A stretch of 64,000 nucleotides of DNA from Solea solea (taxonomy: Eukaryota; Chordata; Actinopteri; Pleuronectiformes; Soleidae), in contig NC_081135.1 of the NCBI RefSeq assembly GCF_958295425.1, positions 23,382,180 through 23,446,179 on the forward strand, given 5' to 3'. Positions within the stretch are counted from its first letter, which is position 1. Every line of letters starts with the position of its first letter. A program made the translations under genes and the position numbers. Below, one piece after another: positions 34,938 through 48,450 of this stretch. Under the pieces are notes generated by a model. That model ran no database searches. It saw only the letters and a list, made by a program, of their open reading frames with translations, and was not told the DNA's origin.

Positions 34938-36264
34938 ATGCAGAAAGCAACATATTACGATAACTCTGGACTTTTTGGAAACTACACCTACCCAAAACCA
35001 GACTCCTACACCTATGGCCCCGCACACCAGTCCTACCCCACATCTAACATTGAGAGTGACTATCAGGGCCCAGTGTGTCCCATCCAGACCTCTGCTGTCC
35101 GACCACCTCTCAAAGACAGTGACCTGAACGGTGACTGCATGCGGCAGAGCAGCAGCAGTCAAACCAATGGCAGCAGCCAAGCCACTAGTATTGGGGAGCA
35201 GCAGGCGCCTCCACTGTCTGCATCTTCTCCCAGCTCCACCAGCCCTGTATCCCAGAAGAAAAAATCTCTATCTGGCAGCGGCTCCAGCAGTAGTACACCA
35301 GTGCTCACCAAGCAGATATTCCCCTGGATGAAGGAGTCCAGGCAGAACGCGAAGCAGAAGGGCAACTGCACTACTCCAGGTATACAGATCATGATGGGGC
35401 AGTGTGTGTGTGTGTGTGTGTGTGTGTGGGGGGGGTGCTTTTATGAACAGGTAATGTTCATAAAATATGCTAAGATGCTCATGTGTTCATTCACTCATGT
35501 GTCCATTCACAGGTGGTGAGGTGAGTGATGAGAAGAGTCCACCCGGACCTGCCTCCAAACGGGTCAGAACTGCTTATACCAGTGCGCAACTCGTGGAGCT
35601 GGAGAAGGAGTTTCACTTTAACCGCTATCTGTGTCGCCCTCGGAGAGTGGAGATGGCAAATCTATTGAATCTCACCGAGCGTCAAATAAAGATCTGGTTT
35701 CAGAACAGGAGGATGAAATACAAAAAGGACCAGAAGTCTAAAGGGCTCGCACACTCTCCCCTGGGGCACTCCCCGGATAGAAGCCCGCCGCTGAGTGGCC
35801 CAAATCACATTGGATACTCTGGCCAGCACCAAAACGTGAACAGCCTCAGCTATGACGCGCCCTCGCCCCCGTCCTTCGCCAAACCCCAGCAGAACATGTA
35901 CGGCTTGGCCGCGTACACGGCGCCCTTGGGCGGCTGCATCCCGCAGCAGAAGAGGTACCCGGGCTCCGAGTACGAACACCACAGCATGCAGAGCAACGGC
36001 GGCTTTGCCAACGCCAATTTGCAAGGCAGCCCCGTTTATGTGGGTGGGAATTTTGTTGATTCCATGCCAGCCTCGGGCCCCATGTTCAACCTCGGCCATC
36101 TTCCCCACCCGTCATCCACCAGTGTGGACTACAGCTGTGCCGCTCAGATCCCAGGAAACCACCACCACGGACCCTGTGATCCACATCCCACATACACAGA
36201 CCTCACCTCTCACCAAGCGTCTCAGGGACGGATTCAGGAAGCACCGAAACTCACGCATTTGTAA
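34938..36264 (+). CDS. hoxd3a: Hoxd3a homeodomain transcription factor (exons 34938-35379, 35513-36264)
   Basis: Group-3 Hox transcription factor acting in the hindbrain, pharyngeal and anterior axial patterning programme. It begins [19 protein letters not shown], the conserved Hox3 N-terminus. A serine-rich stretch precedes the hexapeptide [12 protein letters not shown] (about residues 125-136). Exon 1 ends at GTATAC (35380) in phase 1 and joins after TTCACAG at 35513; the 133-base intron contains a GT repeat and a G-run. The homeodomain is about 162-221 ([38 protein letters not shown]). The long C-terminal region, characteristic of group 3, has an [11 protein letters not shown] block and ends PKLTHL. 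Total 397 residues, normal for Hoxd3. It is the last Hox gene on this side; no hoxd1 homeobox follows. Confidence 0.96.
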
Positions 36265-36277
36265 TATGTGTATGTCT

Positions 36278-36330
36278 CTGTGTACGCGCGTGTGCGCGTG
36301 CGTGTGTGTATGTATGTATGTATGTGTGTG
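36278..36330. repeat. GT/GTAT repeat in hoxd3a 3' UTR
   Basis: Alternating GT, GC and GTAT units directly after the hoxd3a stop codon. Confidence 0.8.
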
Positions 36331-37198
36331 CCAAATTACGTTGCGCTCTTTTTATTACCTCACTAGTCTAATAACTGCGCTCCAAGCGAGTCGTGTGTAT
36401 TATTACAGTATTATTGATATTACTATTAATGCTATTGTGTAATTATTTTCTAAATAATACAGCTTTGTCCATTTCTCTTGAATATTTGGGGATGCGCAGA
36501 GGCAGACTAGCCTGGTGGTCAGTTGTTTAATTCTTTTCGTTTTCTCAAGTGCAATGCGCATTTTGTTTTTTGACTGAATATTTCCCGCCGTTACTTGAAG
36601 GTAAGTCTTGTAGATCACGAAAGTAGAAAAATCATTATTAGAGAGAACGATTTTTAGGGACCTTTTTCGTCTGTTCTCACTTTCCTTACGGGCATCCTAT
36701 TTATTTATTTTGTATTATGCTGCATAATCTTTCGTACTAGCATATGACCCTACTATTTATTATTTAAATACTTTTGTATTGCACATTATTTATCGTTTAT
36801 ATGCCAGTATTTATGATAGTGGGATTATTTTTTGTAAGATTGGACAGATCAGTGTGCACTTGAAAGTGTTGGCAAAACAGGGTTTTTGGAAAATGCTATG
36901 ACTCGCGGTGTATTGTTGAAAAAGAGCATTTCTAATAGTAAATCTGGGATAAATGGGGCATTTTATAGTGTATAAACATCACTATACAGTATGTCCATGG
37001 TTAATCTTATGTCGGACCTTAAGCAAAACGTAGACTATCGAAGTATCAAATATTATACACACCAGCATGTCATTTTGTGTAGTCCATTGCTATTTTTTAT
37101 TTGTCTTCCATTGTTTTTCCATTGAGCAGAATATCCATAAATTTACGAAACCCTAATGATATCGAAATGTTATATTTTATTGTGTTTAACATTTTGTA

Positions 37199-37204
37199 AA
37201 TAAA
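37199..37204 (+). terminator. hoxd3a: hoxd3a polyadenylation signal
   Basis: AATAAA about 935 bases after the stop in the context TTTTGTAAATAAAGTGC, followed by a T-run and TTGTTG-rich sequence suited to a downstream element. Confidence 0.6.
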
Positions 37205-37229
37205 GTGCTCAAACTTGTCTTTTTTTTAA

Positions 37230-40200
37230 TTGCCTTTTTGTTGTTTTCTGTTTTCTGTGCAAAGCCCTGCAGCAGACGCGCCGGTCATCCACTGCCTCTG
37301 ATTATTTTAATTCCTTCAGATGCTGCTGTCAGGTTAACAGTATAGAGACGAGGCTTATTGACTCGCTGCTCTACTGTACAGACCAAACAGGACCAACTAA
37401 TCAATAATTAGACACCATCATATCTAAAACTCATCAGGCGCGCTCTGTGCCTCCAATGCAAAGTGCATTTCAGCGAAATAAAAGGCTCTGGAGATTATTG
37501 ATATTTTATTGAGGGAAGTGAGTGTATGGGCTTATTGCATCTCGCACATGTCACATCATTTTTTTTCCAAGAATTGGCCACATGATTACCTTCCTATCTG
37601 CTGGCACAAGAGAATGGGTTCAATTTTCCTATACACCATAGCCTAATCAGTGGCTGCTCTAATTGACTGGTGCATACTGAGAATCATTTTCAAAATAATT
37701 TACACACATGTGAGGAGGTAACAACATGCCCCGTTTGTTAATGGGTATATGTATACATGAAGGACAGATTGGTGACAATAAAACAAGAAGAAGAAGAAGA
37801 AGAAGAAGCACAATTTTGGTGCTTGTTTGACACTGGAAATGATGCAACGATGGATGGATGCCTGTGCGTGTGTGTGTGTGTGTGTGAGTGTGTGTGAGAG
37901 GGAGAGAGCGCGCGCAGTTCATCCTTTATTGCTCCTGGAGAGCCATTTCAAAGCTCATTAATCAAAAACTCGTCGCTTTCAGACTCCTCGCTGATCCCTC
38001 CTCCTCATGAACAAAGCATTTGCATTCCAAATCCAAGTAGCACGTTTCAAACTGAGCAGGCCAATCTTTAATGGTGGGGGAGAGGATCCCACTGCTTTCA
38101 CATTTTCTGAGGTGATATATCCTTTGAATTTAAGAGCGCATCAAGGCAAATGAAACTCGTGTCAAAGAAATAATCAGTGGCTTTAAATCTGCGCATGTCT
38201 CACAGTCACTCACTGCTTCTGAGATACTCGCAGAGGCAGTGAAGTGACTGTGACTCCTAAACACTTTAAAGGCAGATCTGATTTTATGACTAAATCCAGC
38301 CTGGAATTCAGATACGAGCCATTACAATTGGCTACAAATCATCTGAGTGCTCAGTGGATGGCGGCCATTTTAACCCTGGGTGAGCTCTTTCTTTCATCTA
38401 TCCCGCCTCTTCTGTTGTGCGCTGCTCGAGTCATTCAGTGAGACATTCAAGTCATTACGAAAAAATAATGCAATAAATGATTGTTCTTTGAGATCTGGCC
38501 TATTTTGCATTAAACAAAGCCAAATGAAAACAGGAGAGGAAAGATACAATTTAATTGTAAAAAAAACAAAAAACCAACAATGTTTAATATGAAAAGTAAA
38601 TTATTTATCTTATTATAATTTTACAAAAACTGACTTACCTTACCAACTCTCAAAAGTGATGGCAATTGCAAAGTGGTAAGTAGAAGCACAGAGAGCACAA
38701 CTAACTCAACTACACATTTGAAGCTTGACTGGACTCTGGAATGCAATAAAGAACCTTCTTCTGGAAACAACATGGTTTATTTTGTGGTTTAACAGGAATA
38801 TTGTGTTTGTATAATTAATAAAAAAAAATAAACAGTTATGTAAGTATGAAAAGCTGTTAAACTCTGGGTTTGTGTTTTTGTAAACTAATATGTGGATGAA
38901 ACTAATTTAAGATATTATCGTTATTATTCTTGTTTTTGTTGTTTGATTTAGGATAGTTTCTATAGAGATGTGAAATGCTTTGTTGGAGCAGGCAGTGCAG
39001 CTGGGACCTCAGATTAGCGTCTCTGATTGGATGAGAGCAGATCAGACCACGCCTGCTCAGTGGAGGGTAATGTTTACATATGGGGAAGTGTAGTACTACT
39101 GTAAGCTAAGAATTAATGAGAGCAGGGCAAGAACCCACAACTCAGGACAAACGGTATTTGAATTTAATCTCATTTAAAACCTAGTACTGTCTTCCTGTTT
39201 TTTGTTTGTGTGTTTGTTTGTTTGTTTGTTTCTTGTAAGCCCAGGGTGAAGACGATTCAGAGCTTGTAACAATGGATCCGCGTGTGTTGCATGGCATTAT
39301 GAACGGAGAGAAGGTGCTAGACTTTTGTTGAATTTGGTAATATTGCACTGGAGCTCTGCATTCACCACCGCGCCAACATGTTGCAGCCCGAGGAAAGAAA
39401 AAGTTGATGTGCGCGTCAGCAGCATCACAACATATCGCGATGATTCCTCTCAGCAAGCCAGCAGCCTTCATCTTCATCCCAAGGGGGGGTTTTATTTTGT
39501 AGCTGCTCTGGAGACTAGACGGAGCTGTAGTTATATATATGTATATAAAGATGTATATTAAGTACTAAAAGTATTGTGGATTACCGTCGGACCAAGGAGC
39601 AAGATTCAACGTGGTAAAAGGAAGTGGCCACAAAAGAGGATTTTCATTTTCATCTCTTCATCTCTGCAACACCGGATGTGAGAAGGACGTTTTAAAGTGG
39701 CGATCGTGGAGCCTGAAGGTCTGCTATGGTTTTAACACAGCATCACTTATGTGTGTAATGTCACTGACTCAGACCCGGATTCAAAACTGTGAATATTGTA
39801 AGAAGCCAAAGTAATTGTAAAGTTCAAGATCAGTAACGTGACTGGTGTTAACAAAGATGTTTATTTAAAAACAACAACTTAATGAACTATAAAAACTGGT
39901 GAAATCCACCTTAAATTGACTTGTTTCCAGCTTCTTTGTGATGACTGATACATAACTGTATGTTACTCTAATGCTGCATATACATAAATCATGCTTCCAT
40001 GCCTCTGTATGAAGAAAATAAAAACATTCATAAGATAATACTAGTGTGATTTCATTTGTATAGATTAACCAGAGTGCCTTGACCTGTGATATAAAAAGTA
40101 CTAAAATATTTTTTTTTCATGTATATTCAAAAATAAAAGTGACAAAAGATGTATTAATAGCTGAAAACCTTTTTTTTTTTAAATAAACAACTTAGTTTGC

Positions 40201-43200
40201 TGTACATTTGCTCACTCTCTGTCTTATCTGAACTACACACAAAAACCATCTAAAGGTTTTTGTATCCCATATTTTCCTTCAGCCCATTAAACTGACAGCC
40301 ACAATTTCATTTATTTTCCCATTCAGTGCTCAGTTAATGGGAATATCCAGTAATTGTTTGGCATCAGATAAGAGGCGGGAGGAAACATTTTCTGTACCAC
40401 ATACACTCTGAGCATCTGTAAACACCGACAGAGGATGTGAATGTTCGAGGACACCGTTGTCAGAAGTCCTTCCTGTCGCCTGGCCCCTGCTGTCATTAAC
40501 GACTCCGCTCCACAGTGTGTACATGTGAATGATCAGAGGAGGCAGACACTCTGTTCACAGTGGGGGCATCTATGTTGTTTGCCAACTCGAGTCTACACTG
40601 TTTTCCTCCCTCTGGAAGGAAGCAGACTGCACAACCACTAGCTGCATGGGTTACATCACATCCGTGTGAAAACTCATTATTTGTTGCTTAGGTCCATCTG
40701 TTCCTGTGCTGACCACACACACTGGAAAAATATACAGTATAATTACAGAGGAACCCCCCCCCCCCCCTCCCTCCTCCACCAAGAAAAACAATAGCTAATA
40801 AAGGTAAAGATTCCTCTTCATTCTACACAGTCCACAAATGATGATACCTGGCAGCCCCCCCAGCTGAATGCATCTGCCCCTATAACTGAAAAGCTTTCAT
40901 CGTGCACAGCATAGGTGGTCCTTTGTTGCAGGAGACACTGCAGATGTATGCATGGGTTAGTGTTTTCAAAATGACCTGAGGACTGCTGAAGACCGATGAG
41001 AATTGATGTAAGGCTGACTGAGAGTCTGGCTGCTGTACTTAAACTGTGGTGAAGTTGCAGAGCCGCTTTTTTTTTACATTTTTATTTAAAGAAACCTGCA
41101 GCCAAACCACCAAGAAAAACAGAAGCCGAGGAGCCCACATTGATCATGCATGTTGTCACAGAAACTGATGTGCGTGGATTTATCGCTGCTCTTATGTGTT
41201 AGTGATATTGATATAATTGTAACTATAATAAATGACTCACTCCTCTGGGTATGATTTAGAGGGCTTGGCCAAAAGGCTCCTCTCCTCCTTCCATGTGTGA
41301 AAGATGGCCCAGTGATGTGAGGAAACCTGAAGTAACTCATACATTACCCGAGCCTTGACTACAATGCACTGGTAGTCTATATCAAAAAGCATTAGTGCCT
41401 CTACCTTTTTTCTGATGCTCCTATGGATTTCTTTCACAGCATTTTCTGTATGAAATTATGAGTGAATAAATTGCATCTTCATTTATCTTCGAAAAACCCT
41501 TCTGTGCTGACTGCGATACTCAGCTCTCAGCACTTTACATAATTATATTAGTCTTCTGCTACACCACGAAATTGATTGCCCAAGAAAATGAACCTGGCTT
41601 TGCTATAAATTACACCTATGGATCATAAGAAATGTGTTATTTTGTTTAAAATAGTACCTAATATAATTAGAGCTCTAATTCATGGCGAGCTACAAGTGTG
41701 CCTATTACAGTAACAAGGTTTGGAATTTAATCTGTCTGCGGGATAAAGAATGATCCTGTGTGGTTTTCATTTGTAATCCCAGGCACATTATTTCAGTAAA
41801 ATAGTCTATGACTTTCAGATATGAGAGATGGATTGTTGAATGAATAACTATATTCATAAGTTTCAGTGTTGAAGTTAGCAATTCATTCATGGAGGGAAGT
41901 TTCTCCGTTCATCCCCGCAGCCTCTCCTGCAGAACTTTTCTTTTCGTAGATGAACGTCAGCACTGAAACTGAATCCTTCTTCACTGGATCTTTACATGCA
42001 GATTGACTGTGCACAACATGTATCAATCCTGCATTTGTTTAGGGACTATTGTCTGCAGCAGATTGATGCACACTTAGTGTCCTAGTGAGATTATAGAGCA
42101 GCAGGATTGACTCAAAACAAACGACAGTGACAGTGTTCATCATATGCAACATGTCAACAAGTGCAGTCGTTTTGAAGGTCGGTGAAGACAGAGGATTGAG
42201 ATTCATCGATGGTTGATAAGAGAGGCAGATAAGAGACGTTGTCTCTTGTTTATGGACACAGTATTATTGAACAGAATACCCATGCTTATCTAGTATAGTA
42301 GTAATAGTATTTTAATCTGAAATTATAACCCTTAACCACAATTAATCTTCCTTTATGCCCACTGAAAGGTATAGATAGAGTCTGACATCTGGTGTGTGGT
42401 TTTACAGCTTGGCACTAATGTGAAGTTAAAATTCATATTACCTTAATTTGTCTTCCATAGGCAGCTAAATTGGAATCTTTAAAATTTTAAATAGCGACGC
42501 CTGAGTGGAGAATACAGAGGGATAAAGACTCATTTATTACAATTTAACATGAAATTATGCTTATTTTTTACATGTGAATTCACAGAATATACTTTTGGTG
42601 TCATCGGGTTTGAAATTCTCATTCTATTCTATTTTTCAAGCTACAGCGTTGAGCCACATTGCTAAATTCCTGGGAGTATTTCCTCCCTCTATTGTTCTCC
42701 ATACCCACAGACCTCTGCATTACAACCTGAAATCCAAAAGCACTGTGGCAGCATGCAGGGTTAAGTAATTCTGCACCACTGAGAAAGACATTTGATTTCA
42801 TTTGTAGCATGTCTTGCATTGGGTGGAGGTGAGCCCACCTTTGGCTGCAGGAGGAGTGAAGCGGCACACATATCTAGTGCTGGGAGACACAAAATTGACA
42901 ATGCATTTATCTTTGAATAATGTAAATGTCCCGAGAATATGGTGGCAGTGGTCCTGGTGTGTCCACTGAGGGCGCGGGGCTGTCAGACTCTGAGCTCTCT
43001 GGCTCTGCAGCAGCATAATGTGGCCTCCGGCTCCCTTGGAGCATCCCACTGCTCTGCTCCGCTCTGCCTCAGGCCCACATTCCTGCTTCAGCACACTGCA
43101 CTAGCTCCCCACTTAATTTACACGCTGTAGGAGAGGGAGTTAATGCAGAAAAGGCTGCCAAGAAGAATCTTATCTGCTCTCCCTCTTTAAAGGTGAGGCA

Positions 43201-46200
43201 GTTTAGAGCACAGTATATTGAATAGAGGTGTGGGAGATGATGGTATTTTCCCAACACATCCCGTCTGCTCATTTGATCTATGATTTGACCATTGAATGAG
43301 AAAAGTGAGATGAGAATAGTCTTTTCCAGTGTATGAACTGCTTCTATTATCTTAAGTAGCTGAGGTATTTTAAATGCCTATATGAATACCATGAGTTATT
43401 GTATCCAAGAAATGTGCAGCTTGGAGACTAAAACATGCATTGTTTAAAATGGATGGTTCCTGGCAGGCTGACAGTGTTGTTCAGCGAAGCAAAGTGCCAG
43501 TAAATTGTTTGTCTTCTGCAGTGCTGCCCTATAATTCTTCTGGGAACCAATGGCATTGTGTTTGCCAAAGAGAATAATGATAGATGGAATTAAATCAAAC
43601 TGCAGGATTTCAGGATGCACCGTGACCACCAGGTATACTTTGAATACATTTGGGGATTGATGCTATAGTCATTTTTGTCCTTGTATTTTCTGTCTGTCCT
43701 GAAAAGAAAAACTGATTTCATGAAGATAATTCTGTGTTTTTGGTCACCATTCAAACCATTCCAGTTTAGATGACATTGCAACTGGTGACTTACTAACGCA
43801 GTACATTCATGTAATGACAGGGAACCTCTGCATCTGTCCTGAACTCTGTATGTTGGACGCAACAACGCGTGCTATTCTGTTTAAAGTGCTGGCTCGTAAT
43901 GTCTCCAGTTCAGAGGCACAAATGTAAATGTGCAATCTGCTTGTTCAAGTGTCCTGTTGGCCCAACAACAGGAGCATGTCCCCATCTGTTCTCTCTCTGG
44001 AGTGCCCAGACAATACATTTCCCCCGCCAGACCTTCCCCATTTGCTGGAGCAGAGGTTTCCTAGCCATCTCTAAGGTTACTGGGAGGGTAAGTGCCTCTA
44101 CCATGTGCTCACAGCTCTCTGAATGGAACAAGTGGGACTTTATCTGCAGGTAAAGTTAGGCAAAAAGAAATGTTATTTTGATTCTGAGTGATATTTAAAT
44201 GTGCTGTCCTTGGCTTTTAGGCTCTTTTTTTGTTGCTGTTGCTGCAGTTCCACAGGATGTGAGCAGCAAAAGACGAGCGTGGCTGTCAGTGGAGTGTGAT
44301 TTGTTGCAAGCCCAGCCTTGCCAACTGTGAGGCGCTGAGGTGTGACCACAGAGATGCCTAACATCTCCAGTTGCCTCAGGGCCAGCCAGTCAATTACACA
44401 ATACTGTCTACCCTGAGCAATGACATGTTCTCAATAATGGACCAAAGGCAAAGAGGAAACACATCTCAGAACAGTTTAAACGAGTGGCCACACCATTATT
44501 CCAAAAGTGTTAGTCAAATACTTTCTCATTATGTTATATTGTGCTGTGGTCTGTTGTGAAAGTGCATGAATGGCTGTCTGTGTAAGCATCTGTTTGCAGC
44601 TTAATGAGATTTTGAGTCCGCACTGCAACCAACACAGTTTTATTACAGCCGGGCTTGTATACATATATTTAACAGTTTACCTCAGAAGATTAACATTTTT
44701 GTTTTTTATTCTGGACCTCAGCTGTTTATGAAGACCATGTGTGGGGAAATCCAAGAGTCTTGTTGTTCAAAGAAAACTGCCTCTGCTTTGTGAAACACTT
44801 TATCGTGTAGATGCAGATGTGCTCTTTGTTAGAATCTTGCACCTCATCCATTACCCTCGGCCTGCCAGAGAGATAGTGGAGAGAGAATCTATTCAAAAGG
44901 ACCATGACAGAGCCCGCCGCTCAACTGAACTTTCCATGAACTAGGCTCAACAGCGGGATCCATGCATCAAAAAAAAGAAGTCATTTCTCTTTGCTGCTCT
45001 GGGTTGTGTTCCATACAGATTGCTACTATCAACACGTCCAGGATTCTCATGTATCAATCTGTCAATCTGATATTCGTTTGAGCACTGTATCTGTCTCTGG
45101 ATGTCCATGTGAGTTGAGGCTAGACTATCTTGTCTTGTTGATCAAGATTTCATGGCAGGGTCTGTTCAGATATGTTTTAAAAAATATACAGACAATGGTT
45201 CGCCGATGGTCTCAGTGAGGAGGGAGAGACGGATTTAAAAACTGATGCTACATTTGTTCACATCCTTTGACAGCCTGCATTGCTATGTTTTTTTTAATCT
45301 TTGTGATTTCTCACCATATAAAGAAAGAGAAGACAATGAGAATGTTTTGTCATTTTAAAAATGAAATATTAAAACAAGTAAAACAGTTTACAGCAGAGTG
45401 ATCCGAGAGAATTTCTTGAGTTTGAAAGAAGAATGAAAAAATGTGTTTGTATTGTCCAAAATTTGGATAAAATGTTATCCTACAATTACATCAAATGTGC
45501 ATGCTTTATATTCAAGCAAAAGATTAGTTATCATTTTTTGTTAAATATCCTGCATCCTTGGATACCACTTTTTTTTTGTATTTATTTTTCATCCAATCGT
45601 CAACATCTGAGGTTTTTTTTATGACCGAATGTAATGGCATTTTAATTAGCTTAGCAATCGAGACCTTATAACACTTATTTCATTAACATACTTACATGCT
45701 ACTCATACTGAAAAGGTGCAGAAAGCACACTGCAGGATATGAACGTTCCTCGGCAACTTACATTTTAAATTTGCCTCAGTATTACTGAACTAACAACTGG
45801 TCAAATTTGAACATCACGTCAGAGCTGCATGATTACTGGTTCCCTTTTACAGAAAAAAACAGACAGGTTGAGTAAATAAAAGACAGAAGTACAACATCTT
45901 AACAACTTTAGTTTGTAAACGTACAGTGATTTTGTTTTTAAAGGACATATGCTTATCTGGACACCTCATGTGTTTCGCTTTTAAAACTGCAAACTGCACA
46001 CAACACGCACAGGAACCTTTATTATTAAATGATCATGCCAATATTGTGCCTGTTATGTTGATTGTCTTTATATTTCACGGCTGAAAATTACAATGTTCTT
46101 GCTTTATTAGAAGTTGCTCATGTGTGAGAGTAAGATAAAGGAAACCGAGGGGTTGACATTTGGAGTACAAACAAAAAGGCTTTTCTGCCTGCTCAGTAAT

Positions 46201-46405
46201 GGTATTGAGACGCTGGCACTATTGACACAGACCTTGGGTTGCTATATGAAAAGTCAGTGGACACAATTTAATTTCTGTCAGCAGTCAGGCTCCACGGCCA
46301 CAATGGATTTCTTTTATGCCCCAGCCTCTGACTCATCGAGCATCTGTGTGAGCTGGAAACACAGATTCTGCCGAACGCCCTCCTCTCCTCCACTTACTGC
46401 CTTTG
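37230..46405. other. 3' flank of the Hox cluster, gene-poor
   Basis: No homeobox was found, so hoxd1 is absent. An AAG repeat (37784-37809), GT repeat (37865-37898) and C-run (40754-40767) are present. The segment 38990-40022 has a CCAAT-type element (GATTGG at 39024) and ends with AATAAA at 40017-40022, which could mark a non-coding transcript. Short open frames on both strands show no recognisable domain. Confidence 0.5.
37784..37809. repeat. (AAG)n microsatellite
   Basis: Eight AAG units, seen directly. Confidence 0.9.
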
Positions 46406-46413
46406 CCCTTAAG

Positions 46414-46485
46414 GTGCATTTCATCCACATAGAAAATGAAGTTATATCTGAACTTCGACCAATAGTCTCGCTTGCCCAGGGGAAA
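46414..46485 (+). pseudogene. mtx2: mtx2 (metaxin-2) exon relic
   Basis: Metaxin-2 is a mitochondrial outer-membrane import and assembly protein, encoded just 3' of HOXD in tetrapods and on the same strand. Here a frame reads VHFIHIENEVISELRPIV, which lines up with the MTX2 segment recalled as VPFIHVGNQVVSELGPIV at 12 of 18 positions. A pyrimidine-rich tract and AAG precede it (CCTTTGCCCTTAAG, ending 46413), as a real acceptor would. On the right the frame degrades to SLAQGKAL and stops at 46492, and no GT donor is at the expected exon end. MTX2 is highly conserved between fish and human in this stretch, so the changes and lost donor argue for a decayed copy rather than a working gene. Other mtx2 exons were not convincingly found. 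Confidence 0.6.
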
Positions 46486-47254
46486 GCACTATAAGAAGCT
46501 TGCCTTAGTATGACCAGGCAGCACAGAACACATAGTGCTGCCAAAGTCCATCAATCTCCTCATGTTCTACAGACTCTCTAATGACTGCATACATAACAAA
46601 ACCGTCCTTCAGGTTGCTAATGTGAAATGGGATATTATTGGCAAATTATATTAAACCCATATTCTGAAGAGTTCTGTTGCACTATGTATATGTCCCTATG
46701 GCTTTAGTTCTTTATTCTTACAGCTGTAATATCTTTAACAGATCATAAGATTCCCACTTGGTGTTACATCCTCTCAACCCGTGTCCCAAAGCCACGTGTT
46801 GAAGGCTCAGATTTGATCCAAAAAGTATAAACTTCTCTCATGACAAATGTATTGCTGACATCCGAGCACAGAAACTCTTGAAAGGGTGACAGCACTCTTG
46901 TGTGACTGACAGGAAACTAAATGACATGAAGCATTAACATAGACTTCTGTAGTCAAGTGTTTCCACTCAGAGCTTGTTCACAGAACCTTATTTTAATGAG
47001 TATATCTGTCATCGTGTCTCATGGATTCTCAATCTGACCTGAAAAATATCTCCAATATCAACAAAAAAGAATGCAAAACACATAGCACTTTATGTCTTAC
47101 GGCCAAAGTGTTACTGTAAAGTCAGTTGTAGTGATAAACCCATGTATCTTCAGTTCCCTTCACCTCTATAATAAGCCTCCCTCTGCGCATTGTTTTGTTT
47201 TTATGTTTTGTGACTTTCAGTGTTTTTGTTCACCGTCACTGCTCTGCGTTGTTC

Positions 47255-47482
47255 ACATACGGAGAAAGCAGCTGCTTTCTGTGTAATAGCTCCGATAAAC
47301 CCACCGTAAACAGGCTGACCAGCACCAAACAGCAGACAGATAAAGTCAGCAACAAGCTGCTGAACATAGTGGAACATTTAGCAGCTAAGGAGCCAGATTT
47401 TTCCCCCAGGAGCTTGAGAAAAGAAACACATGAGCTAACGAGAGTGGATATTGGACATAAATTCATCAGATGGCCATAAGGT
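47255..47482. mobile_element. Fish interspersed repeat (unnamed)
   Basis: The stretch including AGCAGCTAAGGAGCCAGATT, CCCAGGAGCTTGAGAA and GTGGATATTGGACATAAATT resembles a repeat widespread in percomorph genomes. Open frames on both strands are therefore not treated as genes. Boundaries are approximate. Confidence 0.45.
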
Positions 47483-47770
47483 TCGCCATTTACAGTAAAA
47501 TGTGACTATCCAACTGTAAAGCATAGAGAGGTGAGTCGAAATGTCATTTACAAATGGTGATCATGGCATCTCTTCTAGATGTTATTCATAGGCTCACATT
47601 GTGTTGTAAAGAGAAAGCTACTGAGTTCAAACTCTGGCTCATTTCCTCCTGTTGGCACAGCTGGCTAATTGCAGTGTGAATTCAGGGGGAATGTTAGTTT
47701 AGGAAAGCTGTGTTCCTTTCATATTCCTCTGCTCGAAAGTACACAACACGGTAGCTCAGTGTAGCTCAGA

Positions 47771-48260
47771 GGTCAATTTTATTTATATAGCCCAACATCA
47801 CAATTGCAATTTACCTCAAAGGGCTTTACAGTCTGTGCATCATGTGACATCCTCTATCCTTAGACACGCACATCAAGTGAGGACAACTATCCTGGGATGG
47901 ACAGATGTGCAGTTGGTGTCACATGTACAGAAACAGGTTCAGCAGATTCAAATACAGAAATGTAAAATGTAGAAAATAGCAGGAATTGCAACAGAAGCTA
48001 AACAGAAGAAGAAAGGCAGCTGGTTACAATAACCATGACATCATCTGGTATTAATATTAACATCAATATTAGTATGAATGAAGATGTGTGGGTGGCTCAC
48101 AGTCACAGGTCCATCCTAGGAAAATGGAAAACAATGGTGCAGGTTTTGCCAAGAATTTGGCAACCCAAGACGCTGCCAAACAGAACAAAGCCCCCCGACC
48201 ACCACCGCTCTGGAAGAGCAGAGGACAGACCACAAAGAAAACAAAGAGGATTGCAGAATA
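47771..48260. mobile_element. Fish interspersed repeat beginning TTTTATTTATATAGCCCAA
   Basis: The opening (AATTTTATTTATATAGCCC, then CCTCAAAGGGCTTTACAGTC) and the following GACATCCTCTATCCTTAGAC block match a very common teleost repeat. The open frame 48035-48268 falls inside it. Right boundary approximate; class uncertain. Confidence 0.6.
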
Positions 48261-48450
48261 TTAAATAATCATAATAGTTGATCAAAAGAAGGGAGGGGCC
48301 TCTGGGTCTACACAGCTAGGAAACAAAGTAGAGAAAGCAGTCACCACACAAATTCACTGGTAGTTTACAGTCGGCAGGATAACCCGAATTAATCGCTGCA
48401 GTGATTAGAATGTCAGTAAGACTGAGACAAGGCCCCATATCTCAGTGTAG

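Noticed and set aside
42950..42966. CTCF-like GTCCACTGAGGGCGCGG
   Set aside because: One base short within the core relative to the consensus; not a convincing match.
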